Notes: generated by a model from the letters alone, not told the origin. A stretch of 57,993 bases of DNA from Thermoguttaceae bacterium (GCA_025062105.1 JANXAQ010000236.1:1-57993); one strand, 5' to 3'. Counted from the stretch's first letter, positions 17,710-27,549 are shown. Numbers and translations are program-made.

Positions 17710-20586
17710 ATGGCCAAAAAACGTGCCAAACAACCTCTTTTACCCGGCATGGAGAAACAAAAACCCCAGACGCCTCCGGCAATGGACACCGACCGGGGGG
17801 GGGCGGAGACGGTGTGTGCCGGAGAGTCTGGGGCTAAAGAATTTTCAGGTGCGCAGGGGGTTCCGGACTTACATGGCAAAACCGTATATCTGGTGGATGC
17901 CCATTCGCTAATCCATCAGGTCTTTCATGCGTTGCCGGAAATGACTAGTCCCACAGGTCTTCCTGTGAGTGCTGTATATGGATTTGCCCGGGATATTTTG
18001 TTTTTGCTGGAGGAGAAGCGGCCAGATTACTTATTTTGTGTGTTTGATTCGATCGGACCGACATTTCGGCATGAGATTTATTCCGCTTATAAGGCCAACC
18101 GCCCTCCCATGCATGAAGATTTGATTCCCCAGATGTCGATTATTCATAACCTTATTGATGCATTGGGGTTAGGTCGGTTGAGCCTTTCCGGGTATGAGGC
18201 CGACGACATTATGGCCACGGTAGCCCGGCAGGTGGAACAGCTAGGGGGTGATTGTTTTCTGGTAACTTCCGACAAAGACTCCCGGCAATTGCTTTCCGAA
18301 CATATCCGAATATTTAATATCCGGAAAAATGAGGTTTATGATCGGGAAAGTCTCCGAGCGGAGTGGGGAATATCACCCGAACAGGTAATTGATTTTCAGT
18401 CATTAGTGGGGGACCCAACTGATAATATACCTGGTATTCCTCTGATTGGCCCAAAACTGGCCAGCCAACTATTGGTTAAACACCGAACGTTAGAGGGAGT
18501 TTTGGAGCATGTAGAGGAAATTCCTGGCGAAAAACGCCGGGAAAATATTAAAAAGTTTTGGCACCAAGCATTATTAAGCCGTCAGTTGGTTCGCTTACGC
18601 ACTGATGTGCCGATTCAGGTGGATTGGGAAACTGGCCGAACGGGCCGCTTCGACCGACAAAAGGCTTTGGAAATCCTTTCGGAATTGGGCTTTCGCAGTT
18701 TGGCTGCCAAAGTGGCTGCTCTGCCGATAGGAGAGCCGTCTCGGCCTGCCCGACAAAAACGGCTAGAAATCCACTGCCAGATTGTGGACAGCGATCAAAA
18801 GCTCCAAGAGGTGGTGGCTCTGTTACAGCAGCAGAAGCTGGTTTGTATCGACTTGGAAACCACGCATCTTTGGCCCCGCTGGGCAGAGATTGTTGGGTAT
18901 GCTTTGGCTACAGAGGATCAGCGGGCGTGGTATATTCCTGTTCGGTCCCCCCCTGGAGATGTACAATTAGATCCCCAATTGGTCTTACAACGGCTCCGGC
19001 CTCTTTTGGAAAACCCTGGCATTGAAAAGATCGGCCAAAACCTCAAATATGATATGGTGGTGCTGCGCTCGGCTGGAGTAGAACTGGCCGGGGTTAGTTT
19101 CGATACCATGCTGGCAAGCTACCTATTGGAACCGGGCAGCAGAAACCATAATCTGGATGAACTTGCTCGTCGGTATTTAGGCCACTCCACCATCAAAATC
19201 TCTCAACTGATTGGCACTGGCCGACAACAAAAACGGATGGATGAAGTGCCGGTAGCCAGGATAGCAGAATACGCCGGCGAAGATGCTGTGTTGCCGGTGG
19301 TGTTACGGCCCATCCTTGCTCGGCGGTTGGCCCAGGAAGGGTTGGAGCAGCTTTTCAGGGAGGTAGAAATTCCCCTGATTGGTGTATTAGCGGACATGGA
19401 GTTTTGGGGGGTTCGGGTGGATGTGGATCGGCTCCGACAGCTCAGCCGCCAATACGGCCAACGAATGGAAGCCTTGGAACAAGAGATCTATGCCTTGGCA
19501 GGCAGACGCTTTAATATTAATTCGCCGAAGCAACTGCAGGAGGTGCTCTTTGAACAGCGGGGATTACAACCTCTCAAAAGGACTAAGACCGGCTCCAGTA
19601 CCGACGCCGAAGTGCTGGAGGAATTAGCTACCCAGGATCCCCTGCCCGCTAAAATCCTCCAATATCGCCAATATGCCAAGCTCAAAAGCACTTACGTAGA
19701 TGCATTACCCGAAATGGTCCACCCGGTTACTGGCCGGATTCATGCCTCCTTTCATCAAGTAGTAACAGCCACCGGGCGGCTCAGCTCCAGCGATCCGAAT
19801 CTGCAGAATATTCCTATTCGCACCGAAGAGGGCCGGGAGATTCGCTCAGCTTTTGTGCCCGGTCAGGAAGGCTGGCAGATGGTGTCGGCCGATTATTCCC
19901 AGATTGAACTTCGGATTTTGGCTCATTATTGCGGGGATGAACGGCTTTGCGAGGCCTTTCGCCGAGACGAAGATATCCATGCCCGGGTGGCAAGCCAGAT
20001 TTTCGGAGTGCCGCTGGAGGAGGTAACCCCAGAGATGCGCCGCCGGGCAAAGGCGGTCAATTTCGGTGTCATCTACGGGCAGACCGCCTTTGGACTTTCC
20101 AAGCAATTAGGGATTAGTCCGGAGGAAGCAGCACAATTTATTGATACCTATTTTGGGGGGTATCCTCGGATCGAAGAATTTTTGCGGCACACTCTAGCCG
20201 AATGTCATCAAGCAGGATATGTTAAAACTATTCTCGGGCGTCGGCGAGTCATTGAGGGAGTCCGACCAGAGGCTGGTCGTCAACGGAATCTAGCCGAACG
20301 GACGGCCATCAACACCGTTATCCAAGGTTCAGCCGCCGATTTAATTAAATTGGCCATGTTGGGCGTATGGCGTCGGCTTCGGCAGGAGGGCCTGAAGAGT
20401 CGGATGATCCTTCAAATTCACGACGAATTGGTATTTGAATGCCCCCAGGAAGAAGTACCCCAATTAGCTAAATTAATAGAATCCGAAATGGGGGGAGTTT
20501 GGTCGTTGCAGGTACCTTTAAAGGTGGATGTAACTGTTGGCCCGAATTGGGCCGATTTACATCCAGTGGAGACCGCAGGCCCATGA
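17710..20586 (+). CDS. polA: DNA polymerase I
   Basis: A 958-residue DNA polymerase I with three domains. After a variable 50-residue leader, the 5'-3' exonuclease runs about 52-310 (VYLVDAHSLIHQVFHALPEM, YEADDIMATVA, then SLVGDPTDNIPGI). The 3'-5' proofreading domain spans about 355-545 and keeps its acidic residues: DLETT near 376, NLKYD near 443 and YAGEDA near 520, so it is probably active, unlike in many bacterial homologues. The polymerase domain has motif A (SADYSQIELRILAH, about 725), motif B (RRRAKAVNFGVIYG, about 776) and motif C (QIHDELVFE, about 901). It fills repair gaps and removes Okazaki primers. GGGAGA lies about ten bases before the ATG. Its stop overlaps the coaE start by 4 bp (ATGA). 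Confidence 0.98.
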   Translation: MAKKRAKQPLLPGMEKQKPQTPPAMDTDRGGAETVCAGESGAKEFSGAQGVPDLHGKTVYLVDAHSLIHQVFHALPEMTSPTGLPVSAVYGFARDILFLLEEKRPDYLFCVFDSIGPTFRHEIYSAYKANRPPMHEDLIPQMSIIHNLIDALGLGRLSLSGYEADDIMATVARQVEQLGGDCFLVTSDKDSRQLLSEHIRIFNIRKNEVYDRESLRAEWGISPEQVIDFQSLVGDPTDNIPGIPLIGPKLASQLLVKHRTLEGVLEHVEEIPGEKRRENIKKFWHQALLSRQLVRLRTDVPIQVDWETGRTGRFDRQKALEILSELGFRSLAAKVAALPIGEPSRPARQKRLEIHCQIVDSDQKLQEVVALLQQQKLVCIDLETTHLWPRWAEIVGYALATEDQRAWYIPVRSPPGDVQLDPQLVLQRLRPLLENPGIEKIGQNLKYDMVVLRSAGVELAGVSFDTMLASYLLEPGSRNHNLDELARRYLGHSTIKISQLIGTGRQQKRMDEVPVARIAEYAGEDAVLPVVLRPILARRLAQEGLEQLFREVEIPLIGVLADMEFWGVRVDVDRLRQLSRQYGQRMEALEQEIYALAGRRFNINSPKQLQEVLFEQRGLQPLKRTKTGSSTDAEVLEELATQDPLPAKILQYRQYAKLKSTYVDALPEMVHPVTGRIHASFHQVVTATGRLSSSDPNLQNIPIRTEEGREIRSAFVPGQEGWQMVSADYSQIELRILAHYCGDERLCEAFRRDEDIHARVASQIFGVPLEEVTPEMRRRAKAVNFGVIYGQTAFGLSKQLGISPEEAAQFIDTYFGGYPRIEEFLRHTLAECHQAGYVKTILGRRRVIEGVRPEAGRQRNLAERTAINTVIQGSAADLIKLAMLGVWRRLRQEGLKSRMILQIHDELVFECPQEEVPQLAKLIESEMGGVWSLQVPLKVDVTVGPNWADLHPVETAGP

Positions 20587-21197
20587 GGATTATTGGGCTT
20601 TTAGGGGGGGTAGCCAGCGGCAAAACCCTAGTGGCTCAAGAATTTGCCCGCCTAGGGGCCGGGATTTTGGATGCCGACCAAGCAGGCCATCAGGTCCTTC
20701 GATTGCCGCATATCCTACAGGCGGTCCGGGCACGCTGGGGTCAGGAGGTCTTGGGCCCCGACGGCTTGGTGGATCGGTCCCGATTGGCCCAACGAGTCTT
20801 CGGTCCATCCCCACAAGCCGAGCAGGATCGCCTTTACTTGCAACAGCTCACCCATCCGGAAATCGGCCAATTATTACGTCAACAGGCCCAGGAGTTGGCC
20901 GAGGCCGGCTGCCCAGCCGCAGTCTTAGATGCTCCGCTGTTGCTGGAAGTAGGCTGGGATCGGTGGTGTGATAAGTTAGTTTTTGTGGATGCACCCTTGG
21001 AGCTTCGTCAGGCTCGGGCGTTGCAGCGCGGCTGGTCCGCCGAGCAGTTTGCCGCCCGAGAAGCTGTCCAATGGCCCCTAGACAAAAAACGTCTCCGAGC
21101 GGATATAATTATTGATAACTCCGGATCCCTTGAACACACTCGCAGGCAAGTCCTTCAATTTTGGCAATCCCTCGTCCCAGGACCTGCTTATCCATAA
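20583..21197 (+). CDS. coaE: Dephospho-CoA kinase
   Basis: A 204-residue dephospho-CoA kinase, which phosphorylates the 3'-hydroxyl of the ribose to finish coenzyme A. The P-loop GGVASGKT is at residues 8-15, followed by the family motifs LGAGILDADQAGHQVL, VLDAPLLLEVGWDRWCDKLV and the lid-region REAVQWPLDKKRLRAD. The length is normal. The start ATG is inside the polA stop (ATGA), implying translational coupling; a GTG at 20499 would only extend the frame back into polA. The polA-coaE pairing also occurs in other bacteria. No partner for earlier CoA steps is present. Confidence 0.96.
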   Translation: MRIIGLLGGVASGKTLVAQEFARLGAGILDADQAGHQVLRLPHILQAVRARWGQEVLGPDGLVDRSRLAQRVFGPSPQAEQDRLYLQQLTHPEIGQLLRQQAQELAEAGCPAAVLDAPLLLEVGWDRWCDKLVFVDAPLELRQARALQRGWSAEQFAAREAVQWPLDKKRLRADIIIDNSGSLEHTRRQVLQFWQSLVPGPAYP

Positions 21198-21484
21198 GGG
21201 ATCTTTTTAACCGTAGAGTAATCGCCTTCCGTGGTACTTTTGTAGCACTTCAGCCCAGTGGAGTCCGCTATGTCTCTCTGCTCACTTCCTGCTGCTCCAA
21301 GAGAGTTAGGGTGAGGCGGAAGGAGGAAAAGAAGCAGGAGTTTTTCTCCTCCTGCCGGTTAGCTTCGGGCGCCGTCCTCTCCTAACATCAGAGAGGCAAA
21401 TCATTTCACTTGGCTGAGGTGTTACGTAGTTTTTACCGCTGGTTTCCTGCCTTGACGCTCCTCCTCTGAGAGGAGGTATCCCTT
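21198..21484 (+). promoter_or_regulatory. rho leader with hairpin-rich repeat motif
   Basis: 21283-21367 contains a motif shared with 34939-35022. It includes GCAGGAG-loop-CTCCTGC (about 21334-21356), and the overlapping arms GGAGGAAAA and TTTTTCTCC could pair instead, so two exclusive folds are possible. It lies between coaE and rho and could act as terminator, attenuator or repeat debris. GAGAGGAGG at about 21467-21475 is the rho ribosome site. Confidence 0.4.
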
Positions 21485-23536
21485 ATGTGCGAAGATAAAC
21501 ATTCTCCCTTAGCAAATCGACTCCGACGTAACGGAAATAAGAACCGTTGTTCGATCTCCGAACCCGCTCAAAGCTCTGCGGCACAAAATCCCCCTAGCCA
21601 AGAAAATATGCCGCTAAAGAAGTCTGTGAGTACGGGTTTGCCGGAGGACCCACCGGCGGAGGGAATACCTCTCCAGGGGAATTCTGTTCCGGTGCACTCT
21701 TCGGCAGATTCCTCCGGTGCCAATGGGCCAGCCATTTCTCCTCCCACAGGACGTAGTCGCTCCAAACGAGCTGCTGCAGGAATCAAGAACCCGGGCAGGA
21801 GGAATTCTGGCCCGAAAGACTCTGTTGGTGGGCAGGAGGGTGTTCCGGTCTCAGAATCGCTAGAAGGCAAACAAACCGTTTCCAGCCTGGAAGCCTCCGG
21901 TGTTTCTTCGCAAGATACCAGCCTTGCCCTGGCTGAGGAAGGCTTTTCCGAAACACCAGCGGCCTCCAAACAGTTGCAGACAACCAGTAACCCTCCTATG
22001 GAACAACGACCCACAGCGACGGAAGGGACCACCTCAGAAACTGCAGCGGAGATAACAAGCAAAAGCCCATCCTCTGAGGAGATGTCGGGTTCTGCTTCGC
22101 GTCCGATATCTAATCACATGTCCACCAGCCCGACTCCGGACTCCTCCCGAGAACCTAATCCCTATGACGAAGAAGAAGAGCCGCTGTCGATCGCCGAAGA
22201 ACTGATGGAAAAAGGCTATTTAGACGACGAAGAAACTGACCAACGTCTGGATGAACTTCGACGTTCGGGCGACTCGTTGCTAGCGCAATTGCAAAAAATG
22301 TCCATGGCCGAACTCATTGAAGAAGCCCGCAAAGAAAACTTAACCGATTACATGGGCATGAAACGGCAGGATTTGATATTCTTGATCCTCAAGGAGCGGC
22401 TTAAAACCAGCGGGTTGATGTACGGAGAAGGCACTTTGGAAATCCTGCCGGATGGGTTTGGGTTTTTACGAAGTCCAGAGTATCATTATCTGGCGTGCCC
22501 CGATGATATTTATGTGTCCCCTAGTCAGATTCGACGGTTTGGGCTTCGTACTGGGGTAACCGTTTCTGGTCTGATCCGGCCTCCGAAAGAAAACGAACGA
22601 TATTTCGCACTTCTGCGAGTGGAGGCGATCAACTATCAGGATCCGAATCTGTTGGCTAAAAAGCCGCTGTTCGAGGAGCTGACCCCTCTGCATCCATATC
22701 GGCGGATTGTTCTAGAAACCACCCCTGATGAGATCAACACCCGGGTGGTGGATTTGATTGTGCCGGTTGGTTTTGGCCAACGTGGCCTGATCGTCAGTCC
22801 ACCTCGAGCTGGCAAAACCATCCTGATGCAAAAGATGGCCAAGGCAGCCCTGGCCAACTATCCCGATTTATATGTGTTCATGCTTTTGATTGACGAGCGG
22901 CCAGAAGAAGTTACCGACATGGAACGGCAGGTCAAAGGGAAAAACTGTGAGGTCATTAGCTCCACCTTCGACGAGCCGCCGAGCCGACATGTCCAAGTGG
23001 CGGAAATGGTCCTAGAAAAAGCTAAACGGATGGTCGAATACGGTCATGATGTGCTCATCTTTTTGGATTCGATCACCCGCTTGGCCCGAGCCTGGAACCA
23101 TGAATGTACACCCTCGGGAAAGATCCTATCCGGAGGGCTGGACGCCAATGCACTTCAGAGGCCGAAACGTTTCTTCGGCTCTGCCCGACAAGTGGAAGAA
23201 GGCGGTTCCCTTACCATTATCGCCACGGCACTGATCGACACCGGCAGCAAAATGGATGAAGTCATCTTCGAAGAATTTAAAGGAACCGGCAACCTAGAGA
23301 TTGTCCTGGATCGCCGGCTGGTGGATCGACGAATCTGGCCTGCCATTGACATCAACCGTAGCGGCACCCGAAAAGAAGAAATGCTTATGGATCCAGAAGA
23401 ATATCGCCGGGTTTGCATCTTGCGCCGAGTGCTGAACGAAATGAATCCCGTAGATGCAATGGAACTTTTGGTCACCCGTCTGCAAAAAACCCGCAGTAAC
23501 GCCGAATTCCTGATGAGCTTGAATGTTAGCAGATAA
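21485..23536 (+). CDS. rho: Transcription termination factor Rho with long N-terminal extension
   Basis: A 683-residue Rho helicase; the E. coli protein has 419. The first 240 or so residues are a low-complexity Ser/Pro/Glu/Thr-rich extension, probably disordered, which may bind RNA or partners. The Rho N-terminal helical domain is about 260-305 ([20 protein letters not shown]), followed by the cold-shock-like RNA-binding domain (about 312-385, [16 protein letters not shown]). The hexameric ATPase has Walker A PPRAGKT near 438, the [12 protein letters not shown] stretch, Walker [14 protein letters not shown] near 521, and the arginine finger region [15 protein letters not shown]. Rho ends untranslated transcripts. 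GAGAGGAGG precedes the ATG. It is 287 bp downstream of coaE, behind a structured leader consistent with Rho autoregulation. Confidence 0.97.
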   Translation: MCEDKHSPLANRLRRNGNKNRCSISEPAQSSAAQNPPSQENMPLKKSVSTGLPEDPPAEGIPLQGNSVPVHSSADSSGANGPAISPPTGRSRSKRAAAGIKNPGRRNSGPKDSVGGQEGVPVSESLEGKQTVSSLEASGVSSQDTSLALAEEGFSETPAASKQLQTTSNPPMEQRPTATEGTTSETAAEITSKSPSSEEMSGSASRPISNHMSTSPTPDSSREPNPYDEEEEPLSIAEELMEKGYLDDEETDQRLDELRRSGDSLLAQLQKMSMAELIEEARKENLTDYMGMKRQDLIFLILKERLKTSGLMYGEGTLEILPDGFGFLRSPEYHYLACPDDIYVSPSQIRRFGLRTGVTVSGLIRPPKENERYFALLRVEAINYQDPNLLAKKPLFEELTPLHPYRRIVLETTPDEINTRVVDLIVPVGFGQRGLIVSPPRAGKTILMQKMAKAALANYPDLYVFMLLIDERPEEVTDMERQVKGKNCEVISSTFDEPPSRHVQVAEMVLEKAKRMVEYGHDVLIFLDSITRLARAWNHECTPSGKILSGGLDANALQRPKRFFGSARQVEEGGSLTIIATALIDTGSKMDEVIFEEFKGTGNLEIVLDRRLVDRRIWPAIDINRSGTRKEEMLMDPEEYRRVCILRRVLNEMNPVDAMELLVTRLQKTRSNAEFLMSLNVSR

Positions 23537-23668
23537 GGAACTTCCCTCCAGGCACAAAACTGCCTCTGCCTCACGTAAGCATGGGTATCTATACCTCATA
23601 GGGAGGAATCGGGAGAAGGCCGGAGGAACTCCTAAGACGGCAAATCTTTCGCCTCCCCCCTATGGCAG
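23537..23668. other. rho 3' region up to the E element
   Basis: A short spacer after rho. Its last nine bases (CTATGGCAG, 23660-23668) are the left target duplication of the family E element. Confidence 0.5.
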
Positions 23669-23893
23669 CTCGCTGTTATACACAAGTTGACTTTGACGCA
23701 TTCGAACTTCACTTTAGGCAAATACCAAAAGCTCCTTGAACAACGCAGAATGGATACAATAGGCGATCTAGCTAAGACAGTTTTTGAAACCAAACACTTT
23801 TTGCTCTTGGAAGTGATTCTTTCCTAAACGCTGCAATTTCTCCAAAGGAACAAGTAGCTTCTTTTGAAAGGTTCGTTATTCCCCTGTTTGGGG

Positions 23894-24341
23894 GTGCGGC
23901 TGAAATTTTGTGGGTTAATTGGGCAACATAGGCAATATAGAGAAATAGGCTTCGGCCACCTGCAAACCTGCTTTACACAGCCGCACCTAACCTATAGAAC
24001 AAACCCGTTTCATTCCCTTTTTCCTCCCCGACATATAGGGATTTAAACTCCTTCGTCCGACTCCTGGCCTCTACAGTACGGAGCCTGTTGGACTGTGGGA
24101 GCTACCAGGGGAAGGAGAGATTCGATGGTGCAGAGAGCAACCTATCTTCGTCAAATCCTCTAAACTCGACTTTTGCCATTTTTAGCCTTTTGTCGAAAGA
24201 AGAAAGCCCCAACTGCTTGGAATTACTAGAGTTAGGCAATTGCATGAACAAAAGGAAGGGGCGCCGTAACTCCTGAGCAGAAAAGAAGTTAGGAAATTTG
24301 GCAAAAGTCGAACTAAACGGAGCACAAAAAATCAGTCGCAC
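23894..24341. mobile_element. Family F element nested in E, containing a family A copy
   Basis: 448 bp. Left end GTGCGGCTGAAATTTTG; right end, read inward, GTGCGACTGATTTTTTG. The immediate 13-bp flanks (23881-23893 and 24342-24354) match at 11 positions, so this looks like an imperfect long target duplication. An extra internal CAGCCGCAC at 23978-23986 could mark a shorter subelement. Confidence 0.75.
24165..24312. mobile_element. Family A element inside F inside E, TSD CTAAA
   Basis: CTCGACTTTTGCCATTTTTA to ATTTGGCAAAAGTCGAA, with the exact duplication CTAAA at 24160-24164 and 24313-24317. This is the youngest layer of a three-level nest. Confidence 0.92.
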
Positions 24342-24423
24342 CTCCTGTTTGAGGCACAAAATTGCTGCCGTTAGAATGGGAAACATCTCCCAAGAATGTG
24401 TGTATCACAGCGAGCTATGGCAG

Positions 24424-25213
24424 CAGAGTCCAGCGCCGGTTTTGCCGAGGCCGGATTTCGGGGCGAAACCCCTCGGCTGCTCAGATCTTATGCCTTTTCC
24501 AGGAGCGATTCTTTGAATCTGAGATTGGTCCGCCAATGCGGATAGATCCTAATGCCCGCCGGTTACATATGGCTCCCCGAACGAAATTTTCTCCCGCCCC
24601 TGTATAAAATCTCGAACTCATTGCTCAACCATATGCACCTTTGATTAGATGCCTATTGGCGGTTTTATCTCAGGAGTTCAAACTGATGATCGGGGAAAGA
24701 AAATTGTCGTAACTTCTTATTTCTGAAAGAGTTATATCATCTTCTCTTCGTGCGGTCTGAGGAGGGAACAAAAGAAAACCTCTTGGGGGTTAATGAGGGC
24801 CTTTCTAGGGGTTGGGTGGCCTAGTGGGGTTCGGGCCGGAGGCCAGAGGAAAAACTTTGGCTTAACCGCCTGAAAAATCCTCGCTGAGATCACTCTGTAC
24901 CAAGAAGGCTATGGGATATACCTCCGATATACCTCCAATGTCTTAAAGTTGCTTGCCTTCTGGAATGCTTGTTTGCGGGCTTTCGGAGAAAGCGGTTTGA
25001 AAATTTTGGTCCGAAAGGTTTTGGCCGCAGAGAGGAATCATTTCCTTATCTTCTTAGCAATTAAGGACTTAGAAATAAATATTATCCGTTGCCTAGACTT
25101 TTGAAGGACTTGATCTACCCACCCCGTATATGTAGCGTACTAGCAATCCTGTATATACTAGGTCGGAAGAGACGGTAAATTTCTCCGGTTGCCTTAGCAG
25201 AGAGGTTTAGGCG
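24424..25213. other. Gene-free 0.8 kb upstream of ribH
   Basis: No gene is recognised. 25081-25115 is a copy of the ATTATCCGTT motif seen at 3249 and 15201. About 25115-25170 resembles the centre of family B. The ribH promoter must lie here, but I cannot point to it with confidence. Confidence 0.4.
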
Positions 25214-25774
25214 ATGAAGGTTTACCAAGGCAATCATCAAGCACCGGAAGGACGTTTTGCCATTGTCGTATCTCGGTATAATGAGACGATCACCCGAGGG
25301 CTTTTGGACGGAGCTATTCGGACGCTGTTAGAGCATGGCGTCTCAGACGACCAGATTGAGGTGGCCTGGGTGCCCGGGGCGTTTGAGATTCCCACGGCAG
25401 CTTCTCGAATGGCTGCCAGCGGCCGATATGTGGCCATTGTTTGCCTAGGTGCCGTCATCCGCGGGGAAACCAGCCATGACCAACATATCAACCGAGCGGT
25501 CAGCCTCAGCTTGGCCCAATTGGGCGTCCAGTATCGGTTGCCTGTCCTTTTCGGCGTATTAACCTGTAACAGCTTGGAACAAGCCATCGCCCGTTCAGGC
25601 GGCCAAGTGCCCACCCTAGGCAAAGATCAACCCACTAGCCGCGTCGGCAACAAAGGCATCGAATGCGCTTTAGCCGCCCTGGAGATGGTAAACCTACTCC
25701 GGCAATTGCCCCCCGAACAGCCCAGCCAGAGTACTCCCGCCTACCACAATCCCTTAGAGATTTCCTGTCAGTAA
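25214..25774 (+). CDS. ribH: 6,7-dimethyl-8-ribityllumazine synthase
   Basis: A 186-residue lumazine synthase, which condenses 5-amino-6-ribitylaminouracil with dihydroxybutanone phosphate, the penultimate step to riboflavin. Visible motifs are VVSRYNETITRGLLDGA, WVPGAFEIPTAA, GAVIRGETSHDQHI with the proton-donor histidine, and the phosphate-binding RVGNKG. Before RVGNKG there is an extra loop (GGQVPTLGKDQPTS) of about ten residues relative to the B. subtilis and E. coli enzymes, and a 20-residue Pro/Gln-rich tail follows the domain. GAGAGG lies about ten bases before the ATG. The gene stands alone; a family A element starts 20 bp after the stop and could end the transcript. aroH faces it. 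Confidence 0.95.
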   Translation: MKVYQGNHQAPEGRFAIVVSRYNETITRGLLDGAIRTLLEHGVSDDQIEVAWVPGAFEIPTAASRMAASGRYVAIVCLGAVIRGETSHDQHINRAVSLSLAQLGVQYRLPVLFGVLTCNSLEQAIARSGGQVPTLGKDQPTSRVGNKGIECALAALEMVNLLRQLPPEQPSQSTPAYHNPLEISCQ

Positions 25775-25793
25775 ATGGAAAGTCGCCATAAAT

Positions 25794-25942
25794 CTCGACT
25801 TTTGCCATTTTTCCTAACCTGTTTTGCCTCCAATAGTTACGGCGAAACCTCCTTTTGTTCACCCAATTTCCTAACGCCAATAGTTCCATGGACTTAGAGT
25901 TTTGCCCGTCCAGGGCGGAAGCCAAAAATGGCAAAAGTCGAG
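25794..25942. repeat. Family A element just past ribH
   Basis: CTCGACTTTTGCCATTTTTC to AAAATGGCAAAAGTCGAG, 149 bp, in the gap between the convergent genes ribH and aroH. The flanks TAAAT and CTCAG do not match. Confidence 0.85.
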
Positions 25943-26008
25943 CTCAGATACATCTTATGCCCAAGTCTCTCCCTTCCGGGAAAATGCTCTTTTCTAACAA
26001 AAAGGGAA

Positions 26009-26482
26009 TTAGCGGAACTCTTTTGGTGGTTCCGTAGGGGGCAGTTTGCGAATGGAACGGGCCTGGGTATTCAGATGGGCTTGAATCCATCGCTCTAGCT
26101 CCTCCCAATCAACCGGAGGCAACTTCGACAAGTCGGGCCGAAGATCCACCGCCCCTTTAATATACACATGGACAATTTCACTTGCTGGTTTGTCCGTGTT
26201 CCAATGGATCAGCACCCGGATGCACCGCTCTAAAGCCCCAGGCACACTCAGTTCGTAGGCACACAATAGCGGCACATCCAGCCAACCTAACTGCCGAGCT
26301 GCCAAGGCCGGAAACTCGGCATCCAGGTCTTTGGTAGTAGTAAAAATGGCACTGGCCACATCTTCTTTCTGGATGCCGTTTTGCCGAATCATTAAGGCCA
26401 ACAGTTGACGAGTGGCTGTCAGGATGGCCTCACTGGTATTGGCATCTGCCGTTGTCGCTCCACGAACTCCCCGGCAAGGCAT
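26009..26482 (-). CDS. aroH: Chorismate mutase, AroH type
   Basis: A 157-residue monofunctional chorismate mutase of the AroH (trimeric alpha/beta-barrel) class, which rearranges chorismate to prephenate for Phe and Tyr. The active-site residues of B. subtilis AroH have visible counterparts: the N-terminal [12 protein letters not shown] arginine, the glutamate segment around [15 protein letters not shown], the [10 protein letters not shown] arginine (Arg90) and [14 protein letters not shown] with the tyrosine (Tyr108) and arginine. About 25 extra residues follow the domain. AAAGGG lies about ten bases before the ATG. It faces ribH. aroB of the same pathway lies 27 kb away in the window. Confidence 0.94.
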   Translation of the reverse strand: MPCRGVRGATTADANTSEAILTATRQLLALMIRQNGIQKEDVASAIFTTTKDLDAEFPALAARQLGWLDVPLLCAYELSVPGALERCIRVLIHWNTDKPASEIVHVYIKGAVDLRPDLSKLPPVDWEELERWIQAHLNTQARSIRKLPPTEPPKEFR

Positions 26483-26575
26483 CGTCCAAGTCCCTTTCGC
26501 GTTTTACTTAATGTACTCCGTGGATTTGGCAGAAAAAGTCGCTCCCTGATAGTTCCCTAGCAGGGTCGGTTTGGG

Positions 26576-26857
26576 CTCGCTGTTATCCACAAGTTAGAGT
26601 TCAGACGCTTGGACATCGCTTTAGGCAAGGCAGGAAAACTCGTTGAACAACACAGAATGGATCAAATAGAAAATATAGACAAACCATTTTCTAAAACCAA
26701 ACACCTCCAGACCTTTTAAATAATCCTCCTAAATTTGTGCAATTTATCCAAAGTAACCATTGGCTTCTTTTGAAAGGTTTGTTATCCCCCTAGGTAGGGA
26801 AATAATTTGCTGGTGTGGTTAGTGTAAATCCATCCCAAAGATGTGTATAACAGCGAG
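26576..26857. mobile_element. Family E element, TSD CGGTTTGGG
   Basis: 282 bp, CTCGCTGTTATCCACAAG to GTGTATAACAGCGAG, flanked by the exact 9-bp repeat CGGTTTGGG (26567-26575 and 26858-26866). This is the reference copy of the family in this window. Confidence 0.93.
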
Positions 26858-27268
26858 CGGTTTGGGAAGGTCCGGAGTGCATTCCGGCAAGCCCCCTATT
26901 CTGGAGGGGCAATTATACTCCAAACTGGGGATTCGGGTGCTCTGCCCCCGTTGGCACACTCTATATAAGTTGCCCTGGGCCACTCCAATGGCTATTTCAG
27001 GCAATCCCTCAGCCCCAGCGAGAAAGCTGCCCTTGACATCGCGTACGAAACCAGGGGGCCAATTCCTTAAAACATCGAAGGTAATATCTTTTAGTCCAGC
27101 GGACCAGCAAGGCATTCCTGTGGAAGGGCAAACGGGGGTTTTGTGATCCTATGGATGTCTTGTTGGCCCGAGGCCAAGGGCGGATGCCCGGTTGGGCTGC
27201 AAGGGCCCAAGTAGCTTTTTGGACCACAAATACCCAGCCTTTAGTCGGCTGAATGGTTACCGATAAAG
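26858..27268. other. Unassigned stretch between two family E copies
   Basis: Less A-T rich than the repeats around it, and open on the minus strand in pieces (a 98-codon frame at 26819-27115 and a 72-codon frame at 27009-27227 in different registers). It may be a remnant of a gene broken by the E elements. I recognise no family. Confidence 0.3.
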
Positions 27269-27549
27269 CTGGCTGTTATACATATCGTTAGTAGGTATTT
27301 CCCATCACAATGGCAGCAAGTGAGCGACCCAAATAGGGGGAAAACGAACCTTTCCGAAAGAAGCTAATTGCACTTTGGGGAAATTGCATCCTTTAGGAAA
27401 GATCCGTTGGAAGATCGGGAGGAGCATGGTTTCAGAAACTATTTTAGCTATATTGCCTATTTTCTCCCCTTCTTTGTTCTCCAACGAACTTTCGGCATTT
27501 GCCTAAAGTGATACGAATACTTTCACGCCACCTTGTCTATACCTGCGAG
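27269..27549. repeat. Family E element, worn, opposite orientation
   Basis: CTGGCTGTTATACATATC to TTGTCTATACCTGCGAG. The interior, read in reverse, shares the TTTCAGAAACTATTTTAGC and GGCATTTGCCTAAAGTG stretches with the other copies. Confidence 0.75.

Larger units (their letters stand above)
23669..24414. mobile_element. Family E element carrying a nested F element, TSD CTATGGCAG
   Basis: Outer ends CTCGCTGTTATACACAAG and TGTGTATCACAGCGAG, with the exact 9-bp duplication CTATGGCAG at 23660-23668 and 24415-24423. Deleting 23894-24341 restores an ordinary family E sequence of about 300 bp collinear with 26576-26857. Confidence 0.92.
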
